Positions 23,986-33,314 of a DNA stretch of 64,000 nucleotides are shown here, piece by piece (position 1 is the stretch's first letter; each line of letters opens with the position of its first letter). The translations under genes and the position numbers were made by a program. This stretch comes from Anaerolineae bacterium. GTDB taxonomy: Bacteria; Chloroflexota; Anaerolineae; 4572-78; J111. The stretch covers positions 62,001-126,000 of the forward strand of contig JAHDWA010000008.1 of the NCBI GenBank assembly GCA_023382535.1, read 5' to 3'. The notes beneath the pieces are model-generated. The model saw nothing but the letters and a program-made list of their open reading frames with translations. It was not told the DNA's origin and did not search any database.

Positions 23986-25554
23986 GTGGTGATTGAACGA
24001 TCAAAGTCGGTCATTTACACGATTAGAATGATCCTGCCGATGAACCAGGCAAATCGGCTTAAGAACCAAATATCCTCGCCCTGGGAGGCTTCCCCGGCTG
24101 AACGCAGGTGGAAGCCTTTCCGCCATTTTCCCGCTCCCCAGGAGCGGCAGCTTTACTCAATCATCACGCTTCTGCTCACCTCACTTTTTGCCGTCCTGCT
24201 TTATTTTCTCCTGTCTCTTTTCTCCCTTCAATTGACTGGTTTCGCGCTCGTCTACGGACTGGTCAGTCTTTGTCTCTTTGCCTGTTTGCATCCCTGGTTG
24301 GAACTGTTCCTGGAACGGCGATTTCACCCGGAACGACTTCTTTACCGCCAACTGGTCGAGGATTACGGCCGGGTTGTCCGCCAGACGTCGGACCTGGACA
24401 TCCTGCTGCCCTTTGTCGCGTCAACTCTGGCTACAAGGCTTCATCACCAGAGTGTCACGATCTGGTTCTGCCATGCCGAAGACAGCATGCTGGTTTTGGC
24501 CCACGTCGAAGGGGCGCTGGCCGTCGAGGATTTGGTTGAATTGCCGCTTGACGTGCCGCAGGGGCCCTTGTTCGGGACCCAACCCGTTTTGGCTCTACCG
24601 GAAAGCGCCCTGCGCCAGGGCTTGCTGCTGCTGGGCGTTGAGACCGTTGCTGCGTTGAGTTTACAGGATGAACTGGTGGGTTTGATTGGCCTGGGCCAGG
24701 GGATTCAGGGCCAATCCAGCGGTCCTGAGGCGCTGCAAGTATTGGATTGGATGACCGCACAACTGGCGCTGGCAGTCAAGAACGCCCGTCTCATCGCGGA
24801 GTTGGCCGAAACGCTGGACAAACTCCAACTGGCCTACCGCCGGACGATTGACGCCCAGGATGAGGAACGCCGCAATCTGGCTGTGGAACTCCATGACGAC
24901 ATTTTGAGCCGCCTGACAACCATGGGCATGACCCTGAGCAGCGGCCAACGCCAATTGGCCAGCGACCCGGCCCGGCTGCAAGCCTGCCTGGAGCTGTTGG
25001 GCCAGGAGACGCGCTACCTGAATGGCCGCTTGCGCGAAATAACCCAGGGACTGCACCCGGCGGTGCTGGCCGACCTGGGCCTTATTGCCGCTCTCCAGGC
25101 TTATATGGACTCGCTGAGCAAACTGGTGCTGCCGGCCTCGGCCCCCCGTACAATTGATCTGACCGCCCAGGGCTTTGACGGGTCGCGGATTGACGATCCT
25201 AAATTAGAACGGGACTTGTACTATATCACCCGCCAGGCGCTTGACAACGCCATTAAACATGCCCAGGCCGAGCAAGTTTTTATCCACCTGCGCTGGCGTG
25301 ACGACGCTGTAACCGTCACGATCCAGGATACGGGTGTTGGGTTAAAGGCTGCGCCCGAATTGTTGATGGGGCAGCAGGGCCATTTGGGCTTGTTGTCGCT
25401 GCACGAGCGGGTTCTGGCCTGGCAGGGCCGCCTCAGCTTTCAGACCGGGCCGGGCCAGGGTACCACGATTTACGCCCGTCTGCCTATCCACCAACCCAGT
25501 CCCAATCCGACCCATCTGCAGGCGTTTACCCATTATTTAAGGAGTAAGGAGTAG
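23986..25554 (+). CDS. NarL-system sensor histidine kinase (TM-GAF-HisKA_3-HATPase)
   Basis: This protein of up to 522 residues has two hydrophobic helices (about 60-105), a GAF-like domain (about 125-265), and a HisKA_3 dimerisation/phosphoacceptor helix with ELHDDILSRLTTMG (phosphorylated His about 304). The HATPase_c domain has DNAIKHAQ (N box), IQDTGVGL (G1) and GHLGLLSLHERV (G2). It would phosphorylate the NarL-type regulator encoded convergently at 25613-26266. No ribosome binding site favours GTG 23986 over ATG 24028 or 24040. It ends inside a GGAGTAA heptamer array. Its position inside the cohesin/dockerin cluster suggests it controls that cluster. Confidence 0.88.
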   Translation: MVIERSKSVIYTIRMILPMNQANRLKNQISSPWEASPAERRWKPFRHFPAPQERQLYSIITLLLTSLFAVLLYFLLSLFSLQLTGFALVYGLVSLCLFACLHPWLELFLERRFHPERLLYRQLVEDYGRVVRQTSDLDILLPFVASTLATRLHHQSVTIWFCHAEDSMLVLAHVEGALAVEDLVELPLDVPQGPLFGTQPVLALPESALRQGLLLLGVETVAALSLQDELVGLIGLGQGIQGQSSGPEALQVLDWMTAQLALAVKNARLIAELAETLDKLQLAYRRTIDAQDEERRNLAVELHDDILSRLTTMGMTLSSGQRQLASDPARLQACLELLGQETRYLNGRLREITQGLHPAVLADLGLIAALQAYMDSLSKLVLPASAPRTIDLTAQGFDGSRIDDPKLERDLYYITRQALDNAIKHAQAEQVFIHLRWRDDAVTVTIQDTGVGLKAAPELLMGQQGHLGLLSLHERVLAWQGRLSFQTGPGQGTTIYARLPIHQPSPNPTHLQAFTHYLRSKE

Positions 25555-25619
25555 GGAGTAAGGGAAAAAAACTTGCTTCTTCCACTACTTTTTACTCCTT
25601 ACTTCCTATTCCCTATTGT
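25541..25619. repeat. Inverted heptamer arrays forming the shared 3' ends of kinase and regulator genes
   Basis: GGAGTAA, GGAGTAG, GGAGTAA, GGGAAAA (25541-25568) face TTACTCC, TTACTTC, CTATTCC, CTATTGT (25592-25619). The kinase stop TAG lies in the second unit. The regulator stop (on the minus strand) lies in the last unit of the other arm. The dyad can act as a bidirectional terminator. Confidence 0.8.
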
Positions 25620-26266
25620 CCTGCCTGCAAAAACAGCAGCACCGCCATCACGCGCGGATTGTGAGTTGCTTCGCTGGTCAAATTCAGCTTGGAGAAAATA
25701 TTGTTGACGTGGCTCTCGACCGTGCGCTCGCTGACCGAGAGGCGCTGGGCAATGGCGCTGTTGGTGTAGCCCTCGGCCATCAAGCCGAGGACTTCCTGCT
25801 CCCGCCGGGTCAACTGGTTAAGTTGGGCCTGGGGCCGGGCCGAAGCCAGGTGCAGCAGTTCATCCTGGATTTCGGGAGCCAGAATGGCTCCACCGTCGGC
25901 CACCACCTCGATGGCCCGGACGAGTTCCGCCGGTTCGTTGAGGGTAGTTTTGAGGAGGTAGGCTTTGCCGGCGGTACCATCCCGCAGAAAGGCTTCGGCA
26001 TACTGGCGCTGGCTGTGGTGCGAGAACAGGACAATGCCGATATGGGGCAGCGCTGCCCGAATCTGTTTGGCCGCTTCGATGCCGTTGAGTTGGGGCATCT
26101 GGATGTCTAACAAAGCCACGTCGGGCTGCAAGTGCTGTGCCCCCTCGACGGCAGTTTGGCCATCAGCTACGGATGCGACCACGGCAATATGCGGCGCGAT
26201 CTGCAAAGCATGCAGATAAGCCTCGCGCAGAATGGTCTGGTCTTCGGCAATCAAAACGCGGATCAT
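25613..26266 (-). CDS. NarL/FixJ family response regulator
   Basis: This 217-residue protein has a receiver domain (about 1-120) with acidic pocket DQ near the start, phosphoacceptor Asp in VALLDIQMP (about 54), Ser/Thr in VLFSHH and Lys in KAYLLKTT. A LuxR-type HTH follows (about 150-212; LTRREQEVLGLMAEGYTNSAIAQRL, then ERTVESHVNNIFSKL). It is the expected partner of the convergent histidine kinase, and phosphorylation would promote DNA binding. Likely targets are the flanking cohesin/dockerin genes, which is inferred from position only. Confidence 0.93.
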   Translation of the reverse strand: MIRVLIAEDQTILREAYLHALQIAPHIAVVASVADGQTAVEGAQHLQPDVALLDIQMPQLNGIEAAKQIRAALPHIGIVLFSHHSQRQYAEAFLRDGTAGKAYLLKTTLNEPAELVRAIEVVADGGAILAPEIQDELLHLASARPQAQLNQLTRREQEVLGLMAEGYTNSAIAQRLSVSERTVESHVNNIFSKLNLTSEATHNPRVMAVLLFLQAGQ

Positions 26267-26629
26267 AACTCCATCTTATGCCAACTCTTTGCCTGCGTCA
26301 AGAGGTTATCTTTACCCATTCCCAGTTCGGAATTTTTTCTTCATCTCCCTCCGTGCCAATACGGATAGCGCCCTCCCTAAAACCACTGAAAAATTTTCCG
26401 CATTGCTACCGTTGAGACAGGGTAGGCAATCGGTTATGATGAAAGTGGCCGCTATGAATCCGTAGCGGCTTAGTTTAGGCTGAAATATCTCCCCGTGAGG
26501 TTGGAGGATTATGGGCAATTGATTTTTTGGACTTAGGAAAGGAGGGTGACCACGCCGCCAAGCCAAAACCCGAACAAGAATTGCTTCAGTTTAATCAATT
26601 TAACTTAATTCGACATGGAGGCTTAACTG
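26267..26629. other. Divergent intergenic region (363 bp) with a small hairpin
   Basis: This region separates the minus-strand regulator from the plus-strand dockerin gene and should hold both promoters. A stem GCCGCTA/TAGCGGC (26448-26469) is the clearest structure. TTGCTT with CTTAAT 17 bp downstream (about 26581-26609) is a weak promoter candidate. No open reading frame with a ribosome binding site is convincing. Confidence 0.5.
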
Positions 26630-27733
26630 ATGAAACAAAAAAATTTACGTAAAACGACGTGGCTTATCTTGCTTGTGCTGCTTCTGGCGGCGGTGACGGT
26701 TCTGCCCGCCGCCGCTCAGGAGCCGGATGGCGACGTAAGCGTTCAGGTGGTGGATTTTTCTGCTTTCCTCTGGAATCCCGCCGCGACCAATGTTTCCCGT
26801 GGCGATGGCACGGTCATACAAAAACTCGACGTTCAAGGAGCATCGGAAATTTCGGGGATGACCCTGGCAATTGGCTACAATGCCTCGGTTGTCTCCCCGC
26901 AGGATGTCCGGCCGGGCGACCTGTTACCGGGGACGCGCGGGGTTGACTACTTCTTTACCGTTCAGACCGGCGGCGCTGCGCTGGCGTGCGGCGGTGATGC
27001 CTCGTTTAGCGTCAATCTTGTTTACTTTGACCCCACCGTTACGATCAATGGCAGCGGCAGCGTGCTCGATATTGTCTGGCGCAGCGACCCCGATGCGGCG
27101 ATCGGTGATGTGGCCGATGTTTGTTTGGATGGAGCCACCTCCCTGGTCACGGACAACGGCGGCTTTCCCGGCCCGGCGGTTGTTGATGTGCCTGGAACCA
27201 TCACCGTGATTGCCCCCAGCATCTTTACTTTCCAAATCGGCCTGGAAGGGGGCAAAGATGCCGGGCTGATCGTCGGCGCAGTGCCTGAAAATATTTTTAC
27301 CGATGTCAAGATCAACGGCATTTACCCATGCGATGGTGGCAGCGTTGGTCCCGCCGGTATTTGTCCATTTAACAATGCGTCCGTACCGCCCCCCTACACG
27401 GTTGATGTCAGCCGCCGCGGCTACCTCGACGCCAGAGCCTCCTTCGCTGACCCCCATGACTCAACCTCGATCTTCCTTCTGGCGGGCGACCTTAATAACG
27501 ATAATGTGGTCAATATCCTCGATATCGTGTTGATGGCCAGTGTCCTGAACCAACCGGCCGGCCCCAGCACCCTCTCCCAGTCGGCAGATTTTACCGGCCC
27601 TCCCGCCGGAATTGGCTTGCCGCCTGCCCCGGATAGCCTGATCAATATTCTTGACCTGGTTTTGGTGGCCAAGAACTTTGGCGCTTCCGGGCCGACGAAT
27701 GGTGTGCCTCCCGGTGGGAGTTTCCCCTTCTAG
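26630..27733 (+). CDS. Secreted cohesin-like/dockerin protein
   Basis: ATG 26630 follows TGGAGG and starts a signal peptide cleaved near AAAQEP. Residues about 32-195 form a cohesin-like sandwich (GASEISGMTLAIGYNASVV... VNLVYFDPTV). A carboxypeptidase-regulatory-like segment (about 200-280) has Cys pairs. A C-terminal dockerin (about 283-355) has a first calcium loop GDLNNDNVVNILD, with Asn for the usual Gly. A 25-residue Pro/Gly insert precedes a shortened second half, PDSLINILDLVLVAKNFG, that lacks the first Asp ligands. The tail is GASGPTNG. It may be a dockerin with only one intact calcium site. Confidence 0.8.
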   Translation: MKQKNLRKTTWLILLVLLLAAVTVLPAAAQEPDGDVSVQVVDFSAFLWNPAATNVSRGDGTVIQKLDVQGASEISGMTLAIGYNASVVSPQDVRPGDLLPGTRGVDYFFTVQTGGAALACGGDASFSVNLVYFDPTVTINGSGSVLDIVWRSDPDAAIGDVADVCLDGATSLVTDNGGFPGPAVVDVPGTITVIAPSIFTFQIGLEGGKDAGLIVGAVPENIFTDVKINGIYPCDGGSVGPAGICPFNNASVPPPYTVDVSRRGYLDARASFADPHDSTSIFLLAGDLNNDNVVNILDIVLMASVLNQPAGPSTLSQSADFTGPPAGIGLPPAPDSLINILDLVLVAKNFGASGPTNGVPPGGSFPF

Positions 27734-27755
27734 GCGGGTGTTAATGGTTGTGATC

Positions 27756-27794
27756 CTCCCCTGCCCTCCTTAAGTAAGAAGGAAGGGCAGGGAG
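27756..27794 (+). terminator. C-run/G-run hairpin after the dockerin gene
   Basis: CTCCCCTGCCCTCCTT and AAGGAAGGGCAGGGAG pair imperfectly around a 7-base loop. No T-run follows. It is of the same composition class as 29588-29635. Confidence 0.55.
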
Positions 27795-27912
27795 CAGGTA
27801 AGAACTTACGGGAAGTGGGGAGGGTTTAAGGGTGTCGCCGGAACTTTAAGTTCTCCCCAGTTTGCATAAGTCCAGACCAACCGTGTCGTTTTGGATCAAT
27901 GGAGGAGCCTCA

Positions 27913-29574
27913 ATGGAAAAAACTTGGTTGCAAACCTATCCCCAAAAATGGCTGGTCGCCGGAATTCTGGCGCTGGCCGTGTTGACCCTGGCTTTCCAGA
28001 CCGGTGATGGTGAGGTAGATCCGGCCCACTGCCGCACCTGTCCCCCTCGTCCGCCCACCGCGACAGCAACGCCCACTGCACCTCCGCTCCAGGCTTGCCA
28101 GGTGACAGGCGTTTTCTTTAACGACCAGCCCTATACACTGGGTACAACAATTACGGCTACTGCCGGTGTTCCGCTTAACGTCACCGTGCGGGTGGCCGAC
28201 AGCCAGGGCGCGCCTCTCATCGGGGCCAATGTGGATGCGACTGTCACCCAGACCTCGACCGTCCAGGCGGCCGCTATCCCGCCGCTCGAAGACCAGTCCG
28301 GCACCTATGACGGCATTTATACGCCTGAAAATCCCGGATTGTATATCCTTAAATTTTCAGTCAGCGATCTTACCGGGCCGCGTTTTTTGCCGTGTTCGGC
28401 TGAGGCATTGGTTCGGGTTGTTGAGTTACCCCCTGTTGAGCCATGCAGTATCAATCTCGACGTTCAACCGAACCCGGTCACGCTTGGCAGCACCGTCAAT
28501 CTGACCGCCACGCTAACCAACGCCACTTGCTCTAGCGGGGTAACTGCCGATATCCAGGTGCCGGGTAACGGGATCGTCACTGTTCCCCTCACCGGCACAG
28601 CCAGTATCTGTACCGCTCCCTACACGCCGCCCGTAACCGGCGCCTACACCCTTATAGCCAGGGCTAATTCAGCCGGTGGAAACTGCCAGTCGGATCCACC
28701 CCGTAACCTTACGGTCGGGACCACGCCTCCGCCCACAACACCCACCCTTCAGCTCCAATTACCGGCATCGCCCATTGACCTCTGTGGCAGAACCGAACCC
28801 ATTGCCGGAACCCTGGTAATTTCCGGGGTCACCGGTCTGAGTAGTGTCGGACTGGAAGTTACTTACGACAGATCCTTTATCCAGGTGATTGATGCCTTTG
28901 GCCGGCCCACCCCGCCGGTTCAAGTCGAATCACTGCTGCCTTCAGATTGGGTTATTACGGAAAATCGGGTTGATACGGCCAATGGTCGCATCTTTTTCAC
29001 GGCTAATGGGGGTACTCCCCTTAACGGCAGCCAGGATTTGATTGAGATTAACTGGCAACCGCAGGGTCGAACAGGCGTTACTCCCCTCAATGTAACCGCA
29101 GTTCTGACCGACGCGCTTGGAACCCGGACCGAGACCGGGGCAGCCGCGTTGAACATCACTGTCGGCTCCCCCTGCCGCGCTGGCGTCACCAGCTTGCAAG
29201 GCCGCACCGACCACGGCGGAGTCATTGTGACCAACACTGCCGGTCAGCAAACCCAAAGTTACCCGAATGGCCTGTTTGCTATCGCGCCGCAAGGCCCGCT
29301 CAGCCTTAATTTCCCCGGCTATCTCGCAGTCCAGGCGGACCTGCCCCCTGATGCGGCAGAACAGTCTGCCAGCCTGGGGACCTTCACTCTCCTGGCCGGC
29401 GACGTGAACGGCGACAGCACCATCAACATTCTTGACCTGGCCTACCTGGCCCAGCGCTACCAATCCGCCGATCCCGCCGCCGATCTTAACGCCGATGGCA
29501 TGGTCAATATTCTCGATCTGGCCCTCGTTGCCGGGAATTACCAGCGACAAGGCCCGCTGACAACCTGGAAATAA
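27913..29574 (+). CDS. Secreted multi-domain protein: Ig-like x2, cohesin-like, carboxypeptidase-regulatory-like, dockerin
   Basis: ATG 27913 is preferred to 27862 because GGAGGAG lies 6 bp upstream and a signal helix (WLVAGILALAVLTLAF) follows. A Pro/Thr spacer is followed by an Ig-like domain (CQVTGVFFNDQPYTLGTT..., about 60-170). Next come a second Ig-like domain (about 175-270), a cohesin-like domain (about 280-425; LVISGVTGLSSVGLEVTY), and the LQGRTDHGG module (about 430-490). It ends in a two-loop dockerin (GDVNGDSTINILD, ADLNADGMVNILD) and QRQGPLTTW. The first Ig domain is paralogous to one in the next gene. No enzyme domain is present, so it is probably a structural or adhesive partner. 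Confidence 0.82.
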   Translation: MEKTWLQTYPQKWLVAGILALAVLTLAFQTGDGEVDPAHCRTCPPRPPTATATPTAPPLQACQVTGVFFNDQPYTLGTTITATAGVPLNVTVRVADSQGAPLIGANVDATVTQTSTVQAAAIPPLEDQSGTYDGIYTPENPGLYILKFSVSDLTGPRFLPCSAEALVRVVELPPVEPCSINLDVQPNPVTLGSTVNLTATLTNATCSSGVTADIQVPGNGIVTVPLTGTASICTAPYTPPVTGAYTLIARANSAGGNCQSDPPRNLTVGTTPPPTTPTLQLQLPASPIDLCGRTEPIAGTLVISGVTGLSSVGLEVTYDRSFIQVIDAFGRPTPPVQVESLLPSDWVITENRVDTANGRIFFTANGGTPLNGSQDLIEINWQPQGRTGVTPLNVTAVLTDALGTRTETGAAALNITVGSPCRAGVTSLQGRTDHGGVIVTNTAGQQTQSYPNGLFAIAPQGPLSLNFPGYLAVQADLPPDAAEQSASLGTFTLLAGDVNGDSTINILDLAYLAQRYQSADPAADLNADGMVNILDLALVAGNYQRQGPLTTWK

Positions 29575-29587
29575 ACCAGGGCCGCCG

Positions 29588-29635
29588 ACCCCCTCCCTGC
29601 CCTCCCCCTCACAGGGGGAGGGCAGGGAGGGGGGT
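29588..29635 (+). terminator. Long C-run/G-run hairpin
   Basis: A 22-base arm beginning ACCCCCTCCCTGCC pairs with its near-exact complement across a 3-base loop, ending 52 bp before the amidase gene. It is probably a dispersed palindrome serving as terminator or attenuator. Confidence 0.65.
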
Positions 29636-29686
29636 GCGGTCAGCGGTCACACTTTATCTGTTCCCTTCTTCTTCAAGGAGCGCCTT

Positions 29687-32257
29687 ATGAAAACAATCGT
29701 CACTTTCAAATCTCTTATCTCCGGCTCACTCATTTTACTGGTCGCCCTGCTCTCCTTCACCTGGGCCAGCCAAACCTCGGCCCATCCCCCTCGCCAGGAG
29801 GGTGAGCAGCCGGCTTTTACCGGCTCCGTCCAGAGTTCGGCGGATGGCAGCGCCACGATTGCCTCCCAGGAGACCCAGCTCGATGCGGCCTACTTTGGAG
29901 CCAACGGCCAGCTTGAAGGATTGGCAGTCACCTCTGCCGGCCTGGCCTTGGCTCCCGACACGCTTGAAGGAAGTTATACCTCCGGGACTATCCTCAGTCC
30001 ACTGGGCTTTACCACCGACATCGTTCCCCTGTGGGGGGCTGACCTGCCGGAAGGTACAAATCTGCGCCTGGAAACCCGCCTGAGCAGCGACGGCGGCGCG
30101 TCCTGGAGCGACTGGGTGGAGAACCCGGAAGCCTTCTATCCCGTCCGCGATGATCTGCGCAGCGGCAATCTCATCTGGGCCGGCTCTGAGCAGGTGGCCC
30201 TGCAATTTAAAGTTACCCTGCACAGCGGCTCGCTGGACTTTGGGCCGGCACTCAGAAGCGTCACCTTGGTTTTCAGCGATACCAGCCAGGGTCCAACCGA
30301 CGGTGAAATCGCCGGCCAGATGGCCGAAGTCAGCGCCGCCGCTCAGGTTTGCCCGATTCAAAAGCCGGGGGTCATCTCCCGCACCACCTGGGGCTGCCCC
30401 GACGGCCAGAACAGTCCCCGCCGCCCGCCCCAGTATGCTCCGGTCACTCATATCATCATCCACCAGACCGAAACCCCCAATCAGCCCCAGCCCTACTCCG
30501 GTTATGCCGGTTGGGTTCGCTCCGTCTGGAACTATCACGCCAACATCCTTCGTTGGGGTGACGTAGGCTATAACTACCTCATTGACCCCGAAGGTAAGAT
30601 TTATGAGGGCCGGGCTGGCGGCGACGACGTGATCGGCATTCACGATACGCACAATCGCGGCTCCATGGCGATTGGCTTTATCGGCTGCTACGGCAACTGC
30701 GATGATCCCCGGCTCGGTGTAGCCCAGCCCGATGAGGCGATGCTCAAGAGCGCCGAGGACTTAATCGCCTGGAAATTGCAGCAGAAGGGGATTGATCCAC
30801 TAAGTTCGGCTGCCTATGATGGCTTGGCCAATGTGCCGGTTGTCGCTGGGGGACGCGATGTTACCTGGACGACTTCGCCGGGGGATCATCTCTACAACCG
30901 GCTTCCCGACTTGCGCACGAAAGCTTCTGAAAGGATAAAGAGTTGTAGTAACCCTCAAGCCTGCCAAATCACCGGTGTCATCTTTGGCAAAGAAAGTTAC
31001 ACTACCGGTGAGACGGTCAGCTTCACGGTCAGATTGGCCGATTTTCAAGGACTGCCGCTCGTTGGGGCAACGGTGACCGCCACTAAAACCGTCAGTGCGC
31101 CGCCGGTCGGTGCGCTGGCTTCCACCGGTTTTGGCTTTGTAGACCGGGCCGGCGAATATGACGGTCAAGATCCTGAAACAAGTGTCCCCGGCCTTTACAC
31201 TTACACCTTCACCGCCAGCGATCCCAACCAGCGGTTCCTGCCCTGCTCGGCTACTGCCAGCATTGAAGTTAAAGGAAGTGGTCCGGTAACCGCTACCCCC
31301 ACCTCCACTGCTACACCCACGGCTACCCCAACCGGCACGCCGCCAACGGTTACGCCCACCCCAACCAACACCCCCACTCCAACGACGACGCCCCCCACCG
31401 GCACCACCGTCCGGGTCAACCCGGCCAACCTGATCATTCCTGTTTGCAGCGCCCAGGGGACTGCCGCCGTTGAAGTCGTCAATGTAACTAATATGCTGGC
31501 CGTCCAACTCCAACTCCGCTACAACCCCAGCCAGGCCCAGGTGATTGACGCCGACCCGGCCCGGGCCGGCATCCAGGTGATCGCAGGCAGCATCTTCTCC
31601 ACCGGCTTCATTGCCCAAAATTCGGTGGATACAAATACCGGGGTCATTTCCTTTGCTGCCACTCTATTGAGCGGAGCGATCAACGGCAACGCCGAGTTGA
31701 TTCGAGTCAATTGGCAGCCTGTTGCTGCCGGCAGCGCCCCGCTGAGTCTGGAAAATGTGATCCTGGTCAACGCTGCCGGGCAGCCCATCTCCTTTACCGC
31801 CCAAAATGGCCAGCTCGAAGTTTCTCCCAACTGCGCCGGTATCGCCGGGATATTGACCCTCCAGGGCCGTACCCATCACAGCGGTATCGTCGTCGTCGGT
31901 TCCGGCGGCCAGCAGACCCAAACGCAGGCGGACGGCTCCTTTACCGTGCCCGCTGCGGATAACCTGAAATTCAGTTTTCCCGGCTACCTGTCCGCCCAGG
32001 CTGACGTGCAGACGTTTCTGGCCCAAAACCAGGGCGCGACAGGTCAAGCCGTGAATCTGGGGAGTCTGACTTTGCTGGCAGGTGATCTCAACGCCGATAA
32101 TCGTGTTGACATCCTCGATCTGGCTACTATCGCCAAAGTTTACAGCTCCGGCGATACCCTGGCCGATCTGAACGCCGACGGCACGGTGAACATTTTGGAT
32201 TTGGTCCTGGCCGCCGGAAACTACGGGCGGCAAGGTCCGCTGACGGATTGGCAGTAG
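29687..32257 (+). CDS. Secreted PGRP/N-acetylmuramoyl-L-alanine amidase with Ig-like, cohesin-like and dockerin modules
   Basis: This 856-residue protein has a signal peptide (1-30), then a beta-rich N-terminal region (about 40-205) typical of large bacterial amidases. The peptidoglycan-recognition amidase domain (about 225-400) has ISRTTWGCP, the zinc histidine in HIIIHQTETP, WNYHANILRWGDVGYNYLID, and HDTHNRGSMAIGFIG. It would cleave the bond between muramic acid and the peptide stem. After it come an Ig-like domain (about 425-525), a Pro/Thr linker, a cohesin-like domain (about 580-715), the LQGRTHHSG module, and a dockerin (GDLNADNRVDILD, ADLNADGTVNILD) ending GRQGPLTDW. It carries both cohesin and dockerin, so it could bridge partners. 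Confidence 0.88.
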   Translation: MKTIVTFKSLISGSLILLVALLSFTWASQTSAHPPRQEGEQPAFTGSVQSSADGSATIASQETQLDAAYFGANGQLEGLAVTSAGLALAPDTLEGSYTSGTILSPLGFTTDIVPLWGADLPEGTNLRLETRLSSDGGASWSDWVENPEAFYPVRDDLRSGNLIWAGSEQVALQFKVTLHSGSLDFGPALRSVTLVFSDTSQGPTDGEIAGQMAEVSAAAQVCPIQKPGVISRTTWGCPDGQNSPRRPPQYAPVTHIIIHQTETPNQPQPYSGYAGWVRSVWNYHANILRWGDVGYNYLIDPEGKIYEGRAGGDDVIGIHDTHNRGSMAIGFIGCYGNCDDPRLGVAQPDEAMLKSAEDLIAWKLQQKGIDPLSSAAYDGLANVPVVAGGRDVTWTTSPGDHLYNRLPDLRTKASERIKSCSNPQACQITGVIFGKESYTTGETVSFTVRLADFQGLPLVGATVTATKTVSAPPVGALASTGFGFVDRAGEYDGQDPETSVPGLYTYTFTASDPNQRFLPCSATASIEVKGSGPVTATPTSTATPTATPTGTPPTVTPTPTNTPTPTTTPPTGTTVRVNPANLIIPVCSAQGTAAVEVVNVTNMLAVQLQLRYNPSQAQVIDADPARAGIQVIAGSIFSTGFIAQNSVDTNTGVISFAATLLSGAINGNAELIRVNWQPVAAGSAPLSLENVILVNAAGQPISFTAQNGQLEVSPNCAGIAGILTLQGRTHHSGIVVVGSGGQQTQTQADGSFTVPAADNLKFSFPGYLSAQADVQTFLAQNQGATGQAVNLGSLTLLAGDLNADNRVDILDLATIAKVYSSGDTLADLNADGTVNILDLVLAAGNYGRQGPLTDWQ

Positions 32258-32268
32258 GTTACGTAGAG

Positions 32269-32322
32269 CGTGGTGCGTGGTGCGTATTCGTTTAATTCAA
32301 GCATCACGTATCACGCATCACG
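32269..32322. repeat. Intergenic inverted heptamer arrays
   Basis: Two CGTGGTG units and CGTATTC on the left face CATCACG, TATCACG, CATCACG on the right, giving a dyad 12 bp after the amidase stop. This is one of the few heptamer arrays outside a coding sequence. Its left arm is in the opposite orientation to the coding ones. Confidence 0.75.
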
Positions 32323-32333
32323 AACGAACACTG

Positions 32334-33314
32334 ATGACTTACTTTTATAAAATAACTTTAGGTTGGCTCATCCTATTCACCTTTTTAATACCCTGGCCGG
32401 CCCTGGCTGATGAACCCGTTCAACTGATTCTGCGCAACTTGCCGCTCCAGGACGACCGGCTGCTGGTTATGACTATCCAGCTCGAAAATGTGGCGGACCT
32501 GTACGGGGCGGAGATTCAACTTCGTTACGATTCAACGCAGTTGAAGGTGCGCGACGAAGACCCACGCCTGGAAGGTGTGCAGATCGCCCCCGGCCCGCTG
32601 CTGGCTTTTGACGACCGCTTTGTGGCGCTCAATGAAGCCAACGCCCAGGCTGGCCTGATTGATTTTGTCTTTACTCTGCTTAAGCCGGCCCTGCCGATCA
32701 ATCAGGCCGGCGTTTTAGCAACGGTCGCTTTTGAGGTGACCGGCAGCGGCCCCTTCAAAGTCGAGGTGGCCCAGGCCAAATTTGTCTCCTCTAAATTGAC
32801 TGCCATGCCCGTAGCCACGACCGTCCTGGCGCTGGCCGGGCCGCAGGATTTGGAGCCAGTTTCGCCGCAATTGGTAGCTGCCAGGTTTCCGTTGAGTTGG
32901 ATCTGGGCCATCGCCGGGATTTTGGGAATTGTGATCCTTACTCTCCTCTTTTTTCGGCTGCTGCCCGTGGGACCAGAGGTGACGAGCAGCCTCCCTGCGG
33001 CTCGCCGTGTGCCCGGTGTCACCGCTTCACCCACTCACACCGCCGTCCTGCTGACCGAGCAGGGCCGGCGAGCCATGGCGCAGGGCCATCCGGCTCAGGC
33101 TTATGACCGTTTTAGTCAGGCCATCGAACTCGACCCGGCCAATGCGGCGGCCTGGCTGGGCAAGGGGTTGGTAGCGCAGCAGGAAGTAGAAAAGCGCATC
33201 TGTTTTCAACGGGCACTGGCGCTTGAGCCTGGCAATACCCAGGCCCGGGCGGAACTGCAACGGCTTGATACCTCCATGAAGGGGTTTGTGAACCATGAAA
33301 ATTATTCCTCATAG
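32334..33314 (+). CDS. Membrane-anchored cohesin-like protein with TPR tail
   Basis: ATG 32334 begins a signal peptide (ITLGWLILFTFLIPWPALA). The earlier in-frame start at 32277 lies inside a heptamer repeat and is rejected. A cohesin-like domain (about 25-165; LENVADLYGAEIQLRYDS) is followed by a membrane helix (SWIWAIAGILGIVILTLLFF, about 205-225). About two TPR motifs lie near the C-terminus (AQAYDRFSQAIELDPANAAAWLGKG), which would be cytoplasmic if the helix spans once. It has no dockerin, so like 23126-23836 it is a candidate surface anchor, here with an inward-facing protein-protein interaction domain. It overlaps the subtilase start by 20 bp. Confidence 0.8.
   Translation: MTYFYKITLGWLILFTFLIPWPALADEPVQLILRNLPLQDDRLLVMTIQLENVADLYGAEIQLRYDSTQLKVRDEDPRLEGVQIAPGPLLAFDDRFVALNEANAQAGLIDFVFTLLKPALPINQAGVLATVAFEVTGSGPFKVEVAQAKFVSSKLTAMPVATTVLALAGPQDLEPVSPQLVAARFPLSWIWAIAGILGIVILTLLFFRLLPVGPEVTSSLPAARRVPGVTASPTHTAVLLTEQGRRAMAQGHPAQAYDRFSQAIELDPANAAAWLGKGLVAQQEVEKRICFQRALALEPGNTQARAELQRLDTSMKGFVNHENYSS

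Noticed and set aside
26400..26560. c-di-GMP (GEMM) or other riboswitch before the dockerin gene at 26630
   Set aside because: Only one short GC stem (26448-26469) is present; the conserved GEMM words and receptor loop are absent.
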